From: an uncultured Alistipes sp.
GTDB taxonomy: Bacteria > Bacteroidota > Bacteroidia > Bacteroidales > Rikenellaceae
Direction of reading: 5' to 3'
NCBI GenBank assembly: GCA_904502075.1
Contig: CAJGDL010000016.1
Coordinates: 1-18,787, forward strand
DNA: 18,787 nt
Shown here: positions 8,087 to 15,344 of the stretch, in pieces
Numbering within the stretch: position 1 is the stretch's first letter
Layout of the letters: each line of letters begins with the position of its first letter
Position numbers and translations under genes: made by a program
The notes under the pieces: generated by a model
Seen by the model: the letters and a program-made list of their open reading frames with translations, nothing else
What the model was told of the DNA's origin: nothing
Databases searched by the model: none

Positions 8087-9016
8087 ATGGATTTACTGAA
8101 AGTAGAAGAGATCACCAAGCGGTATGCGGGCCACACGGCACTCGACAACGTATCGCTAACCATCCCCCAGGGGTCGATTTACGGCCTGTTGGGCCCCAAC
8201 GGTGCGGGTAAAACCACACTGATCCGCATCATCAACCGCATCACCGTGGCCGACCAGGGGCGTGTGCTGTTGGGCGATCGGGAACTCACCCAGGAGGATG
8301 TCTATCAAATCGGCTACCTGCCCGAGGAGCGCGGCCTCTACAAGAAGATGAAGGTGGGCGAACAGGCCATCTTCTTTGCCCGCCTCAAGGGCCTTTCGCG
8401 TGCGGAGGCTATCAAGCGTCTGAAGGTATGGTTCCAAAAATTCGGTATCGAAGAGTGGTGGAACAAGAAGGTGGAGGAGCTCTCGAAGGGTATGGCTCAG
8501 AAGGTGCAGTTCATCGTCACCGTACTCCACGAGCCGAAACTCTTGATCTTCGACGAGCCCTTCTCGGGTTTCGATCCGGTGAATGCCAATCTGTTGCGCG
8601 ACGAGATTTTGGAGCTGCGCGACCGCGGGGCCACGATCATCCTCTCGACCCACAACATGGCCTCGGTGGAGGAGATTTGCGACCACATCACGCTGATCAA
8701 CAAGTCGAAAAACATCCTCTCGGGACGTGTAGACGACATTCGTCACCGCCACGGCAACAACATCTTCCAGGTGGATTACCGCGGGGAGGAGGAGACTTTG
8801 CGCCGTGCCCTGGCCTCGCTCGGGGAGAGCTGCGAGATCATGGAGGGGGCCAAGGCCGAGTCGGTCTATCGCTCGCTCAAGGTTCATGTACGCTCCGACG
8901 AGGAGGTGCGCCGCGTGGTGGCCGCCACGAACGAAGCGGTCGATTTGCGCTCCTTCCGCGAGATCATCCCCTCGATGAACGACATCTTCATTCGTGCCGT
9001 ACAGGGAAACTTATAG
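8087..9016 (+). CDS. ABC transporter ATP-binding protein, NatA-like
   Basis: Cytoplasmic ATPase subunit of an ABC-2-type exporter. 309 residues. The nucleotide-binding domain is complete: Walker A GPNGAGKT (36-43), the segment YLPEERGLY (78-85) where a Q-loop glutamine is usual but this subfamily carries Glu, signature LSKGMAQ (132-138), Walker B LLIFDEP (152-158) with catalytic Glu157, and the H-loop His189 in STHNM. Residues from about 225 form the extra C-terminal domain (DUF4162-like) of NatA/YhaQ-type ATPases. The permease gene starts 34 nt downstream. The substrate cannot be told from sequence; Na+ export is known only for a few relatives, so no gene symbol is given. Confidence 0.93.
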   Translation: MDLLKVEEITKRYAGHTALDNVSLTIPQGSIYGLLGPNGAGKTTLIRIINRITVADQGRVLLGDRELTQEDVYQIGYLPEERGLYKKMKVGEQAIFFARLKGLSRAEAIKRLKVWFQKFGIEEWWNKKVEELSKGMAQKVQFIVTVLHEPKLLIFDEPFSGFDPVNANLLRDEILELRDRGATIILSTHNMASVEEICDHITLINKSKNILSGRVDDIRHRHGNNIFQVDYRGEEETLRRALASLGESCEIMEGAKAESVYRSLKVHVRSDEEVRRVVAATNEAVDLRSFREIIPSMNDIFIRAVQGNL

Positions 9017-9050
9017 GAAGAGCCCGAAAAACTCATTTTTAAGAGAGAAA

Positions 9051-10409
9051 ATGTTCGAAAAAAAGAAAAAATCGAAAACTATGAGTCAGGTTGGAATTAT
9101 TATCGCACGCGAATTCAACGAGCGTGTACGCAAAAAGAGTTTTATATTGACCACCATTCTGGTTCCCGTCTTGATGGTGACCCTGATGGCGGTACCCACC
9201 TTGCTGATGCTCTATGCCGGCGGAGATACCAAAGAGATCGCCGTCATCGACAAGTCGGGGTTGATTCTCCCCGCCTTGGAGAGCAACGAAGAGGTAGTAT
9301 TCCTCCCCTCGGAAGAGGAGTTGGATCAAGCCCGTCTCAACACGGAGCGGTTCGGTGTGCTTTGGATTGGTGAGGATGTTCTCGCAAACCATGGCAACAT
9401 CCGCCTCTACACCAACTCCTCGTCGTCGATGATGCTCGAAGAGAGCATCGAGCACCAGATAGAAAAGATCCTTGAGGAGGAGAAACTGAAGAGCTACCAC
9501 ATCGAAAATCTGCCCGAGATCATGGAGGCCGTAAAGACCAACATCACCCTCCAGAGCTTCCGCAACGACAAAGAGGAGGGCGAAGGGGGCCACTCCCAAT
9601 CGGCCGGAGCCTCGTTTGCCATCGGCTACATCCTCTCGTTTGTGCTCTACATGTTCCTGATCATCTACGGACAGATGGTAATGCAGGCCGTGATCGAGGA
9701 GAAGAGTTCCCGCGTGTTGGATGTCCTGGTCACCTCGGCCCGCCCCTTCCAGCTGATGTTGGGTAAGATCCTGGGTGTAGCGCTGATGGCCGTCGTACAG
9801 GTGGCTATTTGGGGAGTACTGATCTTCGGTATCGGATCGGTGGGCAGCTCGATGCTGATGCCCGAGATCCTCGATGCCGAGCAGATTACGCAACTGGAGC
9901 AAATGCAGGCCGGAACCCTCGATACCTCGACCGTAGACCCCGAGGTGTTGTCAGATATTCAACTCTTTGCCACCTTCACCGACTTCGGCTACCTGGCCAC
10001 CATCTTCGTCTACCTGCTGCTCTTCCTCGTGGGAGGCTACCTGCTCTACTCGGCCCTCTTTGCCGCCGTGGGTGCCAGCGTTGACAACATGACCGATGCG
10101 GGACAACTCACCACCCCCATCATGCTCCCCATTATTCTGGCCCTGATGATGATGTTTGTGGTGATGAAAGACCCCAACTCGTCGCTCGCCTTCTGGTTCT
10201 CGATCATCCCCCTCACCTCGCCCATTGTGATGATGGCCCGCATCCCGGCCGGAATCCCCGCCTGGGAGCCCGTCTTGTCGCTGGTGGTTCTCTACCTCAC
10301 AATCGTACTCTTCGTTTGGATGGCCGCCAAAATCTACCGCGTGGGTATCTTGATGCACGGCAAAAAACCGACCCTCAAAGAGCTTTGGAAGTGGGTTAGA
10401 CAAAACTAA
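9051..10409 (+). CDS. ABC-2 type permease, NatB-like
   Basis: Membrane subunit paired with the ATPase just upstream. It has the layout of COG1668/NatB permeases: an N-terminal helix (SFILTTILVPVLMVTLMAVP), an extracytoplasmic domain of roughly 150 residues, then a bundle of about five helices. The conserved cytoplasmic loop VIEEKSSRVLDVLVTSARPF after the second helix is typical of the family. A reading from GTG 8994 overlaps the ATPase gene and has an untypical N-terminus. The ATG at 9051 (preceded by AAGAGAG, 452 residues) is preferred. The ATG at 9081 (442 residues, MSQVGIIIAREF) matches the usual family start even better and is a real alternative. Its stop lies 18 nt before the left arm of the inverted repeat bounding the R-M island. 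Confidence 0.9.
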   Translation: MFEKKKKSKTMSQVGIIIAREFNERVRKKSFILTTILVPVLMVTLMAVPTLLMLYAGGDTKEIAVIDKSGLILPALESNEEVVFLPSEEELDQARLNTERFGVLWIGEDVLANHGNIRLYTNSSSSMMLEESIEHQIEKILEEEKLKSYHIENLPEIMEAVKTNITLQSFRNDKEEGEGGHSQSAGASFAIGYILSFVLYMFLIIYGQMVMQAVIEEKSSRVLDVLVTSARPFQLMLGKILGVALMAVVQVAIWGVLIFGIGSVGSSMLMPEILDAEQITQLEQMQAGTLDTSTVDPEVLSDIQLFATFTDFGYLATIFVYLLLFLVGGYLLYSALFAAVGASVDNMTDAGQLTTPIMLPIILALMMMFVVMKDPNSSLAFWFSIIPLTSPIVMMARIPAGIPAWEPVLSLVVLYLTIVLFVWMAAKIYRVGILMHGKKPTLKELWKWVRQN

Positions 10410-10427
10410 CGAGAATTACAACCACAC

Positions 10428-10461
10428 AAAAAAATGCGAACCCTTTTAGGATAGGTCTTTT
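10428..10461 (+). repeat. Left arm of 34-nt inverted repeat flanking the island
   Basis: Begins with seven A, then TGCGAACCCTTT, then GGATAG and TTTT. It pairs with 12894-12927 at 30 of 34 positions. It lies 18 nt after the natB-like stop codon. The A-tract followed by a G+C core is the form of the 5' arm of an intrinsic terminator. Confidence 0.75.
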
Positions 10462-10638
10462 AATTTTTAACTGATTGATTTTCAGTGTTAGTTTTTACGA
10501 AAATTGCGAAATCCTACATAGAAGGCTACATAGAGGTCGTAATTAAACCAAAAAAACAACGAATGCAAAAGCATATAAAACTTTTGAAAGTAAAGCGCTG
10601 AAATCAGGCATCTTTCGAAGATGCTTTGTGAATAAAAT
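10462..10638. other. Non-coding left flank of the island
   Basis: No convincing gene. It contains the direct-repeat copy, a 7-bp hairpin GCATCTTTCGAAGATGC (10608-10624), and an open plus-strand frame of 38 codons from a GTG at 10485 to a TGA at 10599 that is rich in Lys and runs through the direct repeat (reading YIEGYIEVV). It may be the remnant of the 3' end of a lost gene, or chance. Confidence 0.3.
10514..10530 (+). repeat. 17-bp direct repeat, left copy
   Basis: CTACATAGAAGGCTACA, identical to 12761-12777. On this side the motif continues as TAGAGG, so CTACATAGA occurs twice in tandem 12 nt apart, a form seen in recombinase binding sites. Confidence 0.7.
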
Positions 10639-10688
10639 AAAGTGGCGTATGAGCGAACTACAAAGTTCACTACATACGCCACTTTTTT
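10639..10688. terminator. Bidirectional terminator after the methyltransferase gene
   Basis: 13-bp perfect stem AAAGTGGCGTATG (10639-10651) with its complement (10673-10685), followed by TTTTTT on the plus strand and by ATTTTATT on the minus strand. It lies 10 nt beyond the methyltransferase stop, so it ends the R-M transcript and insulates it from reading coming from natB. Confidence 0.8.
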
Positions 10689-10698
10689 GACATCTATT

Positions 10699-11631
10699 TT
10701 AGAATAGAGATAATTGATTCTCCTTTAACTTTTGAGGCCTAATTTGATATGACAATATTGACTCAGCGACAAATTTGGCCAACTTCACGGGCACGGCATT
10801 TCCAATCATCTGCTCTAAATCTGTTTTAGCACCATCATATACGTATGATTTAGGGAATGTTTGAATTATAAATCTTTCTTTTGTAGTCAAACTTCTTATT
10901 CCATCCAAAGAAGATACTGGATCATTTGAATGAAGATGATATCCCTTTGGCATCGGTCGATTCACTCCCCTAATTGTTGGGCTTGGCTCATCTATACTAA
11001 AAATTCCTCTTCTAGCATAACTTCGCGGATGTCGATAATAGTATTCTATGCCAAATGTTTCCCCTACATAATCTCTTACCGTCATAGGTTTATTAGACAT
11101 TTTAGAAACAATCAAATCGGTGAGAAACTCATTTTTTTCTCCAAGTTTGCCAATTAGAAAGAAACGTTTTCTTTTTTGGGGAACACCACAATAACTTGCA
11201 TCTAGAATAATTTGAGTTAATCCATAACCTGATTCTTCAAAAATTTTCCTAGCCTTTTTAAGTTTGTTAGTGCCTTGTATTTGAGACACATTCTCCATCA
11301 AAAACCATTTGGGTCTAACATTAGCAACGATGGATGCAAAACACACTGTTAATTCTCCTCTGCCATTATCTTCATCTCTCTTACCTGCAGATGAAAAATC
11401 TTGACAAGGAGGTCCTCCTATAATCATATCGGGTTGTTGTTCAGATATAATTTTAGAAGACAAGTTAACATCTGTTAAATCTTGCTTATATATTGGATGT
11501 GAAAAATTCTTCTTATATATTTCTATCGCTTCATCCCAATTGTCATACGCAGATATAACATCGAAACCAGCTTCTATAAACCCTAAGCTCAAACCACCAC
11601 ACCCACAAAAAAGATCAACTATTCGCATCAT
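10699..11631 (-). CDS. DNA (cytosine-5)-methyltransferase of a Type II R-M system
   Basis: Transfers methyl from S-adenosylmethionine to C5 of cytosine in the recognition site, protecting host DNA from the partner endonuclease. With the ATG at 11631 it has 310 residues (11628 is an equal alternative). Conserved C5-MTase motifs occur in order: I DLFCGCGGLSLGF (6-18), IV GGPPCQDFSSAG (72-83) with catalytic Cys76, VI ENV (113-115), VIII QKRKRFFLIG (152-161), and near the C-terminus IX/X (SPTIRGVNRP, MIGNAVPVKLA). The variable target-recognition domain lies between about 165 and 235. The gene is A+T-rich, follows the endonuclease gene with a 17-nt overlap and ends at a strong hairpin. Specificity is inferred from the partner as GRCGYC. 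Confidence 0.94.
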   Translation of the reverse strand: MMRIVDLFCGCGGLSLGFIEAGFDVISAYDNWDEAIEIYKKNFSHPIYKQDLTDVNLSSKIISEQQPDMIIGGPPCQDFSSAGKRDEDNGRGELTVCFASIVANVRPKWFLMENVSQIQGTNKLKKARKIFEESGYGLTQIILDASYCGVPQKRKRFFLIGKLGEKNEFLTDLIVSKMSNKPMTVRDYVGETFGIEYYYRHPRSYARRGIFSIDEPSPTIRGVNRPMPKGYHLHSNDPVSSLDGIRSLTTKERFIIQTFPKSYVYDGAKTDLEQMIGNAVPVKLAKFVAESILSYQIRPQKLKENQLSLF

Positions 11632-12682
11632 CAAACAAATCTGGAGAATTAAAAATTATTGCATCAAATCTTCTTTCTGGACTTAATAGATTTTGCCCGC
11701 CACCTAAAATTATATTTTTAATTTCTTTTTTTGTAATTCTAGGCTTGCTTAATTCATTACATTTAAGTATTGGATGCGTTATTCGCCCATTAACTGAAAA
11801 AGCCTTATCATTCTTGGTATTATACGACAATTTATCAATTATATCCTCAGCATTAAACTGACCAAAATGTATGAAGTCCCACAACATTCTTACCAACCAT
11901 ACTAGAGTTCTTTCTGTTCTTCCTATTCGCCTAATATTTGTATGTGAGAAATCTGTGAATAAATGGATAAGAGATAAATTGCTCCATACAAAAACATCTA
12001 AACAATTGTCTGCCAACGATGGAGTTTTGCCATTTGTCTTCCATATAGGTTCAATAACTAATGGCTCTTGATGTAGATGATGTTTTTTCAATAGATTGTC
12101 TATGGCAACTACAAAGCGCCCATAGTTCTCCAATATACATCTTTCGTCGTCCCAAATTATATCAGAAAAATCTCCGAGAATAGTTTTTAACAACAACCGA
12201 TCACTTGTGTAATATTTAATAATACTACACGCAAGATATGAAATCGTATCTGGTCTAATAACCAATTCACAACTATACAACGACTCATCCGCAAAATCAC
12301 AAGTTGAATTATCTGGCAATGCTGTTAATTTTACCTCTAATCCTTTTAAGCATTGTCCAGAAATATAGTCTTGAATCACTAAATCAATTCGTGGTGTATT
12401 GCCTATAAAAAATGTTTGATATTGACTATACACACTTTCAAAGGAATAAAATGTGTTTTCATCCAAAGGAGATATTCCAAACAGATCCATTGCTGAAATA
12501 CTACTATGATATGTATGGTTGTCAGAATTCGTTTTTATGTATACACAATCTAGGCCTTTATGAAAAAGGTAGGCAACCAAAGATGCTGGAAAAGAAGAGT
12601 TAAATTGATTCTTTCCCCATGTCTCTGACAATGTGAAATCTCTATTAGAATGTGTAATACCAAAAAGTCTAGGTTTCTCCAT
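11615..12682 (-). CDS. Type II restriction endonuclease, HindVP-like
   Basis: Cuts unmethylated DNA at the site modified by the downstream methyltransferase. 355 residues. The N-terminal stretch LFGITHSNRDF...WGKNQFNSSFPASL (6-34) is what I associate with the HindVP family (recognition GRCGYC); that is recalled, not searched. A plausible PD-(D/E)xK centre is Asp100 in PRIDLVIQD with Glu116-x-Lys118 in GLEVKLTALPD. No signal peptide or membrane helix. The reading frame is intact. The ATG at 12682 is preceded by two -7-like boxes. The stop overlaps the methyltransferase start (TTTGATGATGCG), so translation of the two is likely coupled. It is transcribed before its protective partner, and no C-protein gene is present. 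Confidence 0.8.
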   Translation of the reverse strand: MEKPRLFGITHSNRDFTLSETWGKNQFNSSFPASLVAYLFHKGLDCVYIKTNSDNHTYHSSISAMDLFGISPLDENTFYSFESVYSQYQTFFIGNTPRIDLVIQDYISGQCLKGLEVKLTALPDNSTCDFADESLYSCELVIRPDTISYLACSIIKYYTSDRLLLKTILGDFSDIIWDDERCILENYGRFVVAIDNLLKKHHLHQEPLVIEPIWKTNGKTPSLADNCLDVFVWSNLSLIHLFTDFSHTNIRRIGRTERTLVWLVRMLWDFIHFGQFNAEDIIDKLSYNTKNDKAFSVNGRITHPILKCNELSKPRITKKEIKNIILGGGQNLLSPERRFDAIIFNSPDLFDDANS

Positions 12683-12693
12683 AATACAATATT

Positions 12694-12717
12694 CAAAGTT
12701 ATGATGTTACAAATATA
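12694..12717 (-). promoter_or_regulatory. Candidate -7 boxes of the R-M operon
   Basis: On the minus strand TATATTTG (complement of 12710-12717) and TAACTTTG (complement of 12694-12701) both match TAnnTTTG. They are 28 and 12 nt upstream of the endonuclease ATG. Neither has a clear TTG at -33. Use of the nearer box would give a very short leader. Confidence 0.45.
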
Positions 12718-12760
12718 CGGATTTTATTGGTAAATTATATTTACTTACATTTAATTTAGA

Positions 12761-12777
12761 CTACATAGAAGGCTACA
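12761..12777 (+). repeat. 17-bp direct repeat, right copy
   Basis: Second exact copy of CTACATAGAAGGCTACA, 78 nt upstream of the endonuclease start codon. Recombination between the copies would remove exactly the R-M genes with their promoter and terminator (2,247 bp) and leave one copy. Confidence 0.7.
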
Positions 12778-12865
12778 CACCAAGATAACAAATTGAGTTT
12801 AAGCAAAGATTGCACAGAAAGTCGTTTCACAATCGTTCAACATAACGCATTGTAAATAAACAAAA

Positions 12866-12893
12866 TCGGCGGTGAAAACAAATTCACCGCCGA
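12866..12893 (-). terminator. Hairpin terminator downstream of the S46 peptidase gene
   Basis: An 11-bp perfect stem with core CGGCGGTGAA/TTCACCGCCG and a 6-nt loop. On the minus strand it is followed by ATTTTGTTTATTT, so it terminates reading from the peptidase operon; the plus strand has A's there. It lies just inside the right arm of the island's inverted repeat. Confidence 0.75.
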
Positions 12894-12927
12894 AAAAGGA
12901 CTATCCACAAAGGGTTCGCATTTTTTT
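12894..12927 (-). repeat. Right arm of 34-nt inverted repeat flanking the island
   Basis: On the plus strand it reads AAAGGGTTCGCA and then a run of eight T, exactly the form of a terminator 3' arm with U-tract, but its partner is almost 2.5 kb away at 10428-10461. It lies 34 nt from the stop codon of the S46 peptidase gene (which reads the other way). Confidence 0.75.
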
Positions 12928-12961
12928 TGCTTTCATTATTCAGTAACCTCTCTGTATTCAG

Positions 12962-15082
12962 TTAACGGATTGTCATCTCGTCGAGCAACCACGAGGCTCC
13001 GGCATACTTGTCGATAATAAAGAGCAGGTAGCGGACATCCACCGAGATGGTGCGCTGCAATTCGGGCTCGAAGGCCACATCACCCGACATCGCCTCCCAG
13101 TTGCCATCGAAGGCCAGACCAATCAGCTCGCCGCGGTTGTTCATGATGGGCGATCCGGAGTTACCTCCCGTGATGTCGCAGTTGGCCAGGAAGGCCACGG
13201 GCATCTCGCCATTTTCATCGGCCCAACGACCGAAATCTCTCTTCTCGTAGAGCTCCTTGAGGCGGGCCGGAACGAAGAACTCGTGTCCATCCTCCTCAAC
13301 CTCCTTCTCCATAACACCCTTCAGCGTGGTGTAGTAGTTGTAACGGACACCATCCACGGGGTGGTAGGGCAACACCTGTCCGTAGGTCAGGCGGAGCGAG
13401 AAGTTGGCATCCGAAGCCCAAGCCTTTTTGGGGTTTTGGAGCATCAAACCAGCAATATAGCGGCGATGACCATCGGCATAGCGGAGTTGCGTGGGGAGAA
13501 CCACAGCCTGCTTGGCCAAAAAGAGTTTCATTACCGACTTATAGAGCGCCATGGCCGGATCGTTCTCGATCTTGCTTTTATCGAAATTCTTGATCAAGGC
13601 CAACACCTCCTCTTCGTTATCGAAGATCGAACGGTCGTAGAGATCATCCACATAAGCCTCGATATTACCACCAAACTCCTTGTCGATCACCTCGGCATAG
13701 ATCGAGGGGAGCTCCTTCATATTTTCGCGGGCAATCGTAAGCATACGCTTGGCCACCTTGCGGTCGGTGGGGGCGTTGTAGTCCTTATACCACTCCTTCA
13801 TCTTTTCGAGGGCCTCGTTCACCTTCTCCCCCTCCAACTTCTCCACACGGGCCAGGGTGCGCGCAGGCGAGAGGATCTCGACAGCCGTCAGGAAGGCCTC
13901 GCGCAGGTACTGCGAGGTAGCACGCGCCTCCTTACCCTCGCTCATCGACTCCTCGATCAGTTGCAGGGCATCGATATACCCCTCCTCGGGCAGGGTGTTC
14001 TCCTCGGCCCACTGCTGGAAAGAGGCCTCCTGCTGCTCCTTCTTGCCCTTGACATTGAGTTTTTGGATGCCACGCGACATACCGATCGAGTTCTTCCAAT
14101 AGTTCGACGACTGGGCATATTTCGAAGCGTACTGGATGCGCACCTTATCGCTGGCGGCCATATCTTCCTTCAGGATCGCCTGGCGCTCACCACGGATATA
14201 GATACGCTGCGGGTTGTCCACCTCGAGCATAAAGTCGATCTCCGAAGAGGTCATGTAGCGGGTCGTCGAGCCGGGGAAACCCATGATCATGGCAAAATCA
14301 CCCTCCTTATATCCCTGGGTAGAGATCGAAAGGTACTTATCGGCCTTATAAGGTACATTTTCGGGCGAGTATTCGGCCGGACGATTATCCTTTCCGGCAT
14401 AGACACGGAAGATCGAAAAATCACCCGTATGACGCGGCCACATCCAGTTGTCGGTCTCTCCGCCGAACTTACCGATCGACGAGGGAGGGGTACCTACCAA
14501 ACGAACATCCTTATAGACCTCCATAACGAAGGCGAAGAACTGATTACCGCCGAAGAAGGTGGGAATAATCACCTCCATCCCCGGATTCTCCTGCTCGAGC
14601 TTAGCCACCAGAGCCTGCTTGTTCTCGCCCACCAGCTTCACGCGCTCCTCGCCGCCCGAAATCGAGGGGATATTCCCCAGGATATCGGCCGTCACGTCGT
14701 GAATCTGACGAATGAAGCGCACCTCAAGGCCTGGAGCAGGGATCTCCTCCTGGTTGTTCATGGCCCAGAAACCAAACTTCAAGTAGTCGTGCTCGACCGA
14801 CGAAAGGGCCTGGATATTGGGGTAGCCGCAGTGATGGTTGGTAAACAAAAGGCCGTTGGGCGATACGATCTCACCCGTGCAACCGCGACCAAAGATCACA
14901 ATAGCATCCTTCAAGGCCAATTTATCAGCCGAATAGATCTCCTCGGCCTTGAGCTTGAGCCCCTTGGCCTTCATATCCTTCTCGTTCATCTTTTTCAGGT
15001 AGGGCAAGAGCCACATTCCCTCGTCGGCCATGGCCGACAACGACAGCATCAAAGCCGTCAGCGAGATTAAAATTTTCTTCAT
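12962..15082 (-). CDS. S46 dipeptidyl peptidase, DPP7-like
   Basis: Exported serine peptidase that removes dipeptides from the N-terminus of peptides; in asaccharolytic Bacteroidales such enzymes feed amino-acid fermentation. 706 residues, the usual S46 length. Signal peptide MKKILISLTALMLSLSAMA, probable cleavage before Asp20, so periplasmic or surface located. Trypsin-like triad: His84 in FTNHHCGY, Asp221 in WPRHTGDFS, Ser642 in GGNSGSP. Eighteen residues after the serine stands Gly660 (AFDGN); in Porphyromonas enzymes this position is Gly in DPP7 (hydrophobic P1) and Arg in DPP11 (Asp/Glu P1), so DPP7-type specificity is inferred. A long helical insert (about 290-560) is typical. It lies 61 nt downstream of the small membrane-protein gene and is probably cotranscribed from nadA. 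Confidence 0.95.
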   Translation of the reverse strand: MKKILISLTALMLSLSAMADEGMWLLPYLKKMNEKDMKAKGLKLKAEEIYSADKLALKDAIVIFGRGCTGEIVSPNGLLFTNHHCGYPNIQALSSVEHDYLKFGFWAMNNQEEIPAPGLEVRFIRQIHDVTADILGNIPSISGGEERVKLVGENKQALVAKLEQENPGMEVIIPTFFGGNQFFAFVMEVYKDVRLVGTPPSSIGKFGGETDNWMWPRHTGDFSIFRVYAGKDNRPAEYSPENVPYKADKYLSISTQGYKEGDFAMIMGFPGSTTRYMTSSEIDFMLEVDNPQRIYIRGERQAILKEDMAASDKVRIQYASKYAQSSNYWKNSIGMSRGIQKLNVKGKKEQQEASFQQWAEENTLPEEGYIDALQLIEESMSEGKEARATSQYLREAFLTAVEILSPARTLARVEKLEGEKVNEALEKMKEWYKDYNAPTDRKVAKRMLTIARENMKELPSIYAEVIDKEFGGNIEAYVDDLYDRSIFDNEEEVLALIKNFDKSKIENDPAMALYKSVMKLFLAKQAVVLPTQLRYADGHRRYIAGLMLQNPKKAWASDANFSLRLTYGQVLPYHPVDGVRYNYYTTLKGVMEKEVEEDGHEFFVPARLKELYEKRDFGRWADENGEMPVAFLANCDITGGNSGSPIMNNRGELIGLAFDGNWEAMSGDVAFEPELQRTISVDVRYLLFIIDKYAGASWLLDEMTIR

Positions 15083-15143
15083 ATTTTATTGTTGTTTTAG
15101 GTTTTCGGTTTTGGATTCAAGAAACCAAGATTCACCCTAATTT

Positions 15144-15329
15144 CTAATTCCCATTTTTTAATGCTTTACACTGAACCCATAGTCCCAGTGAGGTGCTACC
15201 CAACAGGAGCCAAAAGAGCACCTGGGTCAGGACCGGTACGGGGGTACTACGCCAAAGATAGATGTAAGATAAACCACCCACAGCCGCCAGGAACAGCACG
15301 ATGCGCAGAATCAAAAAGAGATACTTCAT
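15144..15329 (-). CDS. Small two-helix membrane protein, unknown function
   Basis: 61 residues, not recognised as a named family. Two hydrophobic segments (about 3-26, YLFLILRIVLFLAAVGGLSY; about 33-52, VLTQVLFWLLLGSTSLGLWV) separated by a short polar turn RSTPVP suggest a helical hairpin; the end CKALKNGN is basic. It sits 15 nt after the nadA stop and 61 nt before the S46 peptidase start on the same strand, which argues that it is a real gene of the operon and not chance. Base composition is that of the neighbours. No function can be assigned. Confidence 0.65.
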   Translation of the reverse strand: MKYLFLILRIVLFLAAVGGLSYIYLWRSTPVPVLTQVLFWLLLGSTSLGLWVQCKALKNGN

Positions 15330-15344
15330 CTTTACCTCCCTTCG

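Larger units (their letters stand above)
10428..12927. mobile_element. A+T-rich restriction-modification island between repeats
   Basis: About 2.5 kb inserted between the convergent natB-like gene and the S46 peptidase gene. Base composition drops sharply (about a third G+C by eye in the genes, against well over half in the neighbours) and codon choice shifts to A/T-ending codons, a sign of transfer. The edges are a 34-nt inverted repeat (10428-10461 / 12894-12927, 30 of 34 identical) and, inside it, a perfect 17-bp direct repeat (10514-10530 / 12761-12777). The only genes are a HindVP-like endonuclease and a C5 methyltransferase. No recombinase or transposase is present, so if it moves it must do so in trans or by homologous exchange. 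Exact ends are uncertain. Confidence 0.55.

Noticed and set aside
10488..10682. 64-codon minus-strand frame downstream of the methylase
   Set aside because: Begins within the terminator hairpin and its aromatic-rich translation reflects A+T-rich sequence; no homology recognised.
12911..12920. T-arm-like GGGTTCGCA suggesting a tRNA att site
   Set aside because: No acceptor stem, anticodon arm or CCA end surrounds it; it is part of the A-tract/T-tract inverted repeat.
10428..12927. Target-site duplication outside the inverted repeats
   Set aside because: The bases just outside the two arms (CCACAC on the left, TGCTTTC on the right) do not match, so classical transposition is not supported.
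13283..15070. 595-codon plus-strand open frame
   Set aside because: Antisense to the S46 peptidase gene with its signal peptide and triad; Leu/His/Arg-rich translation typical of a shadow frame.
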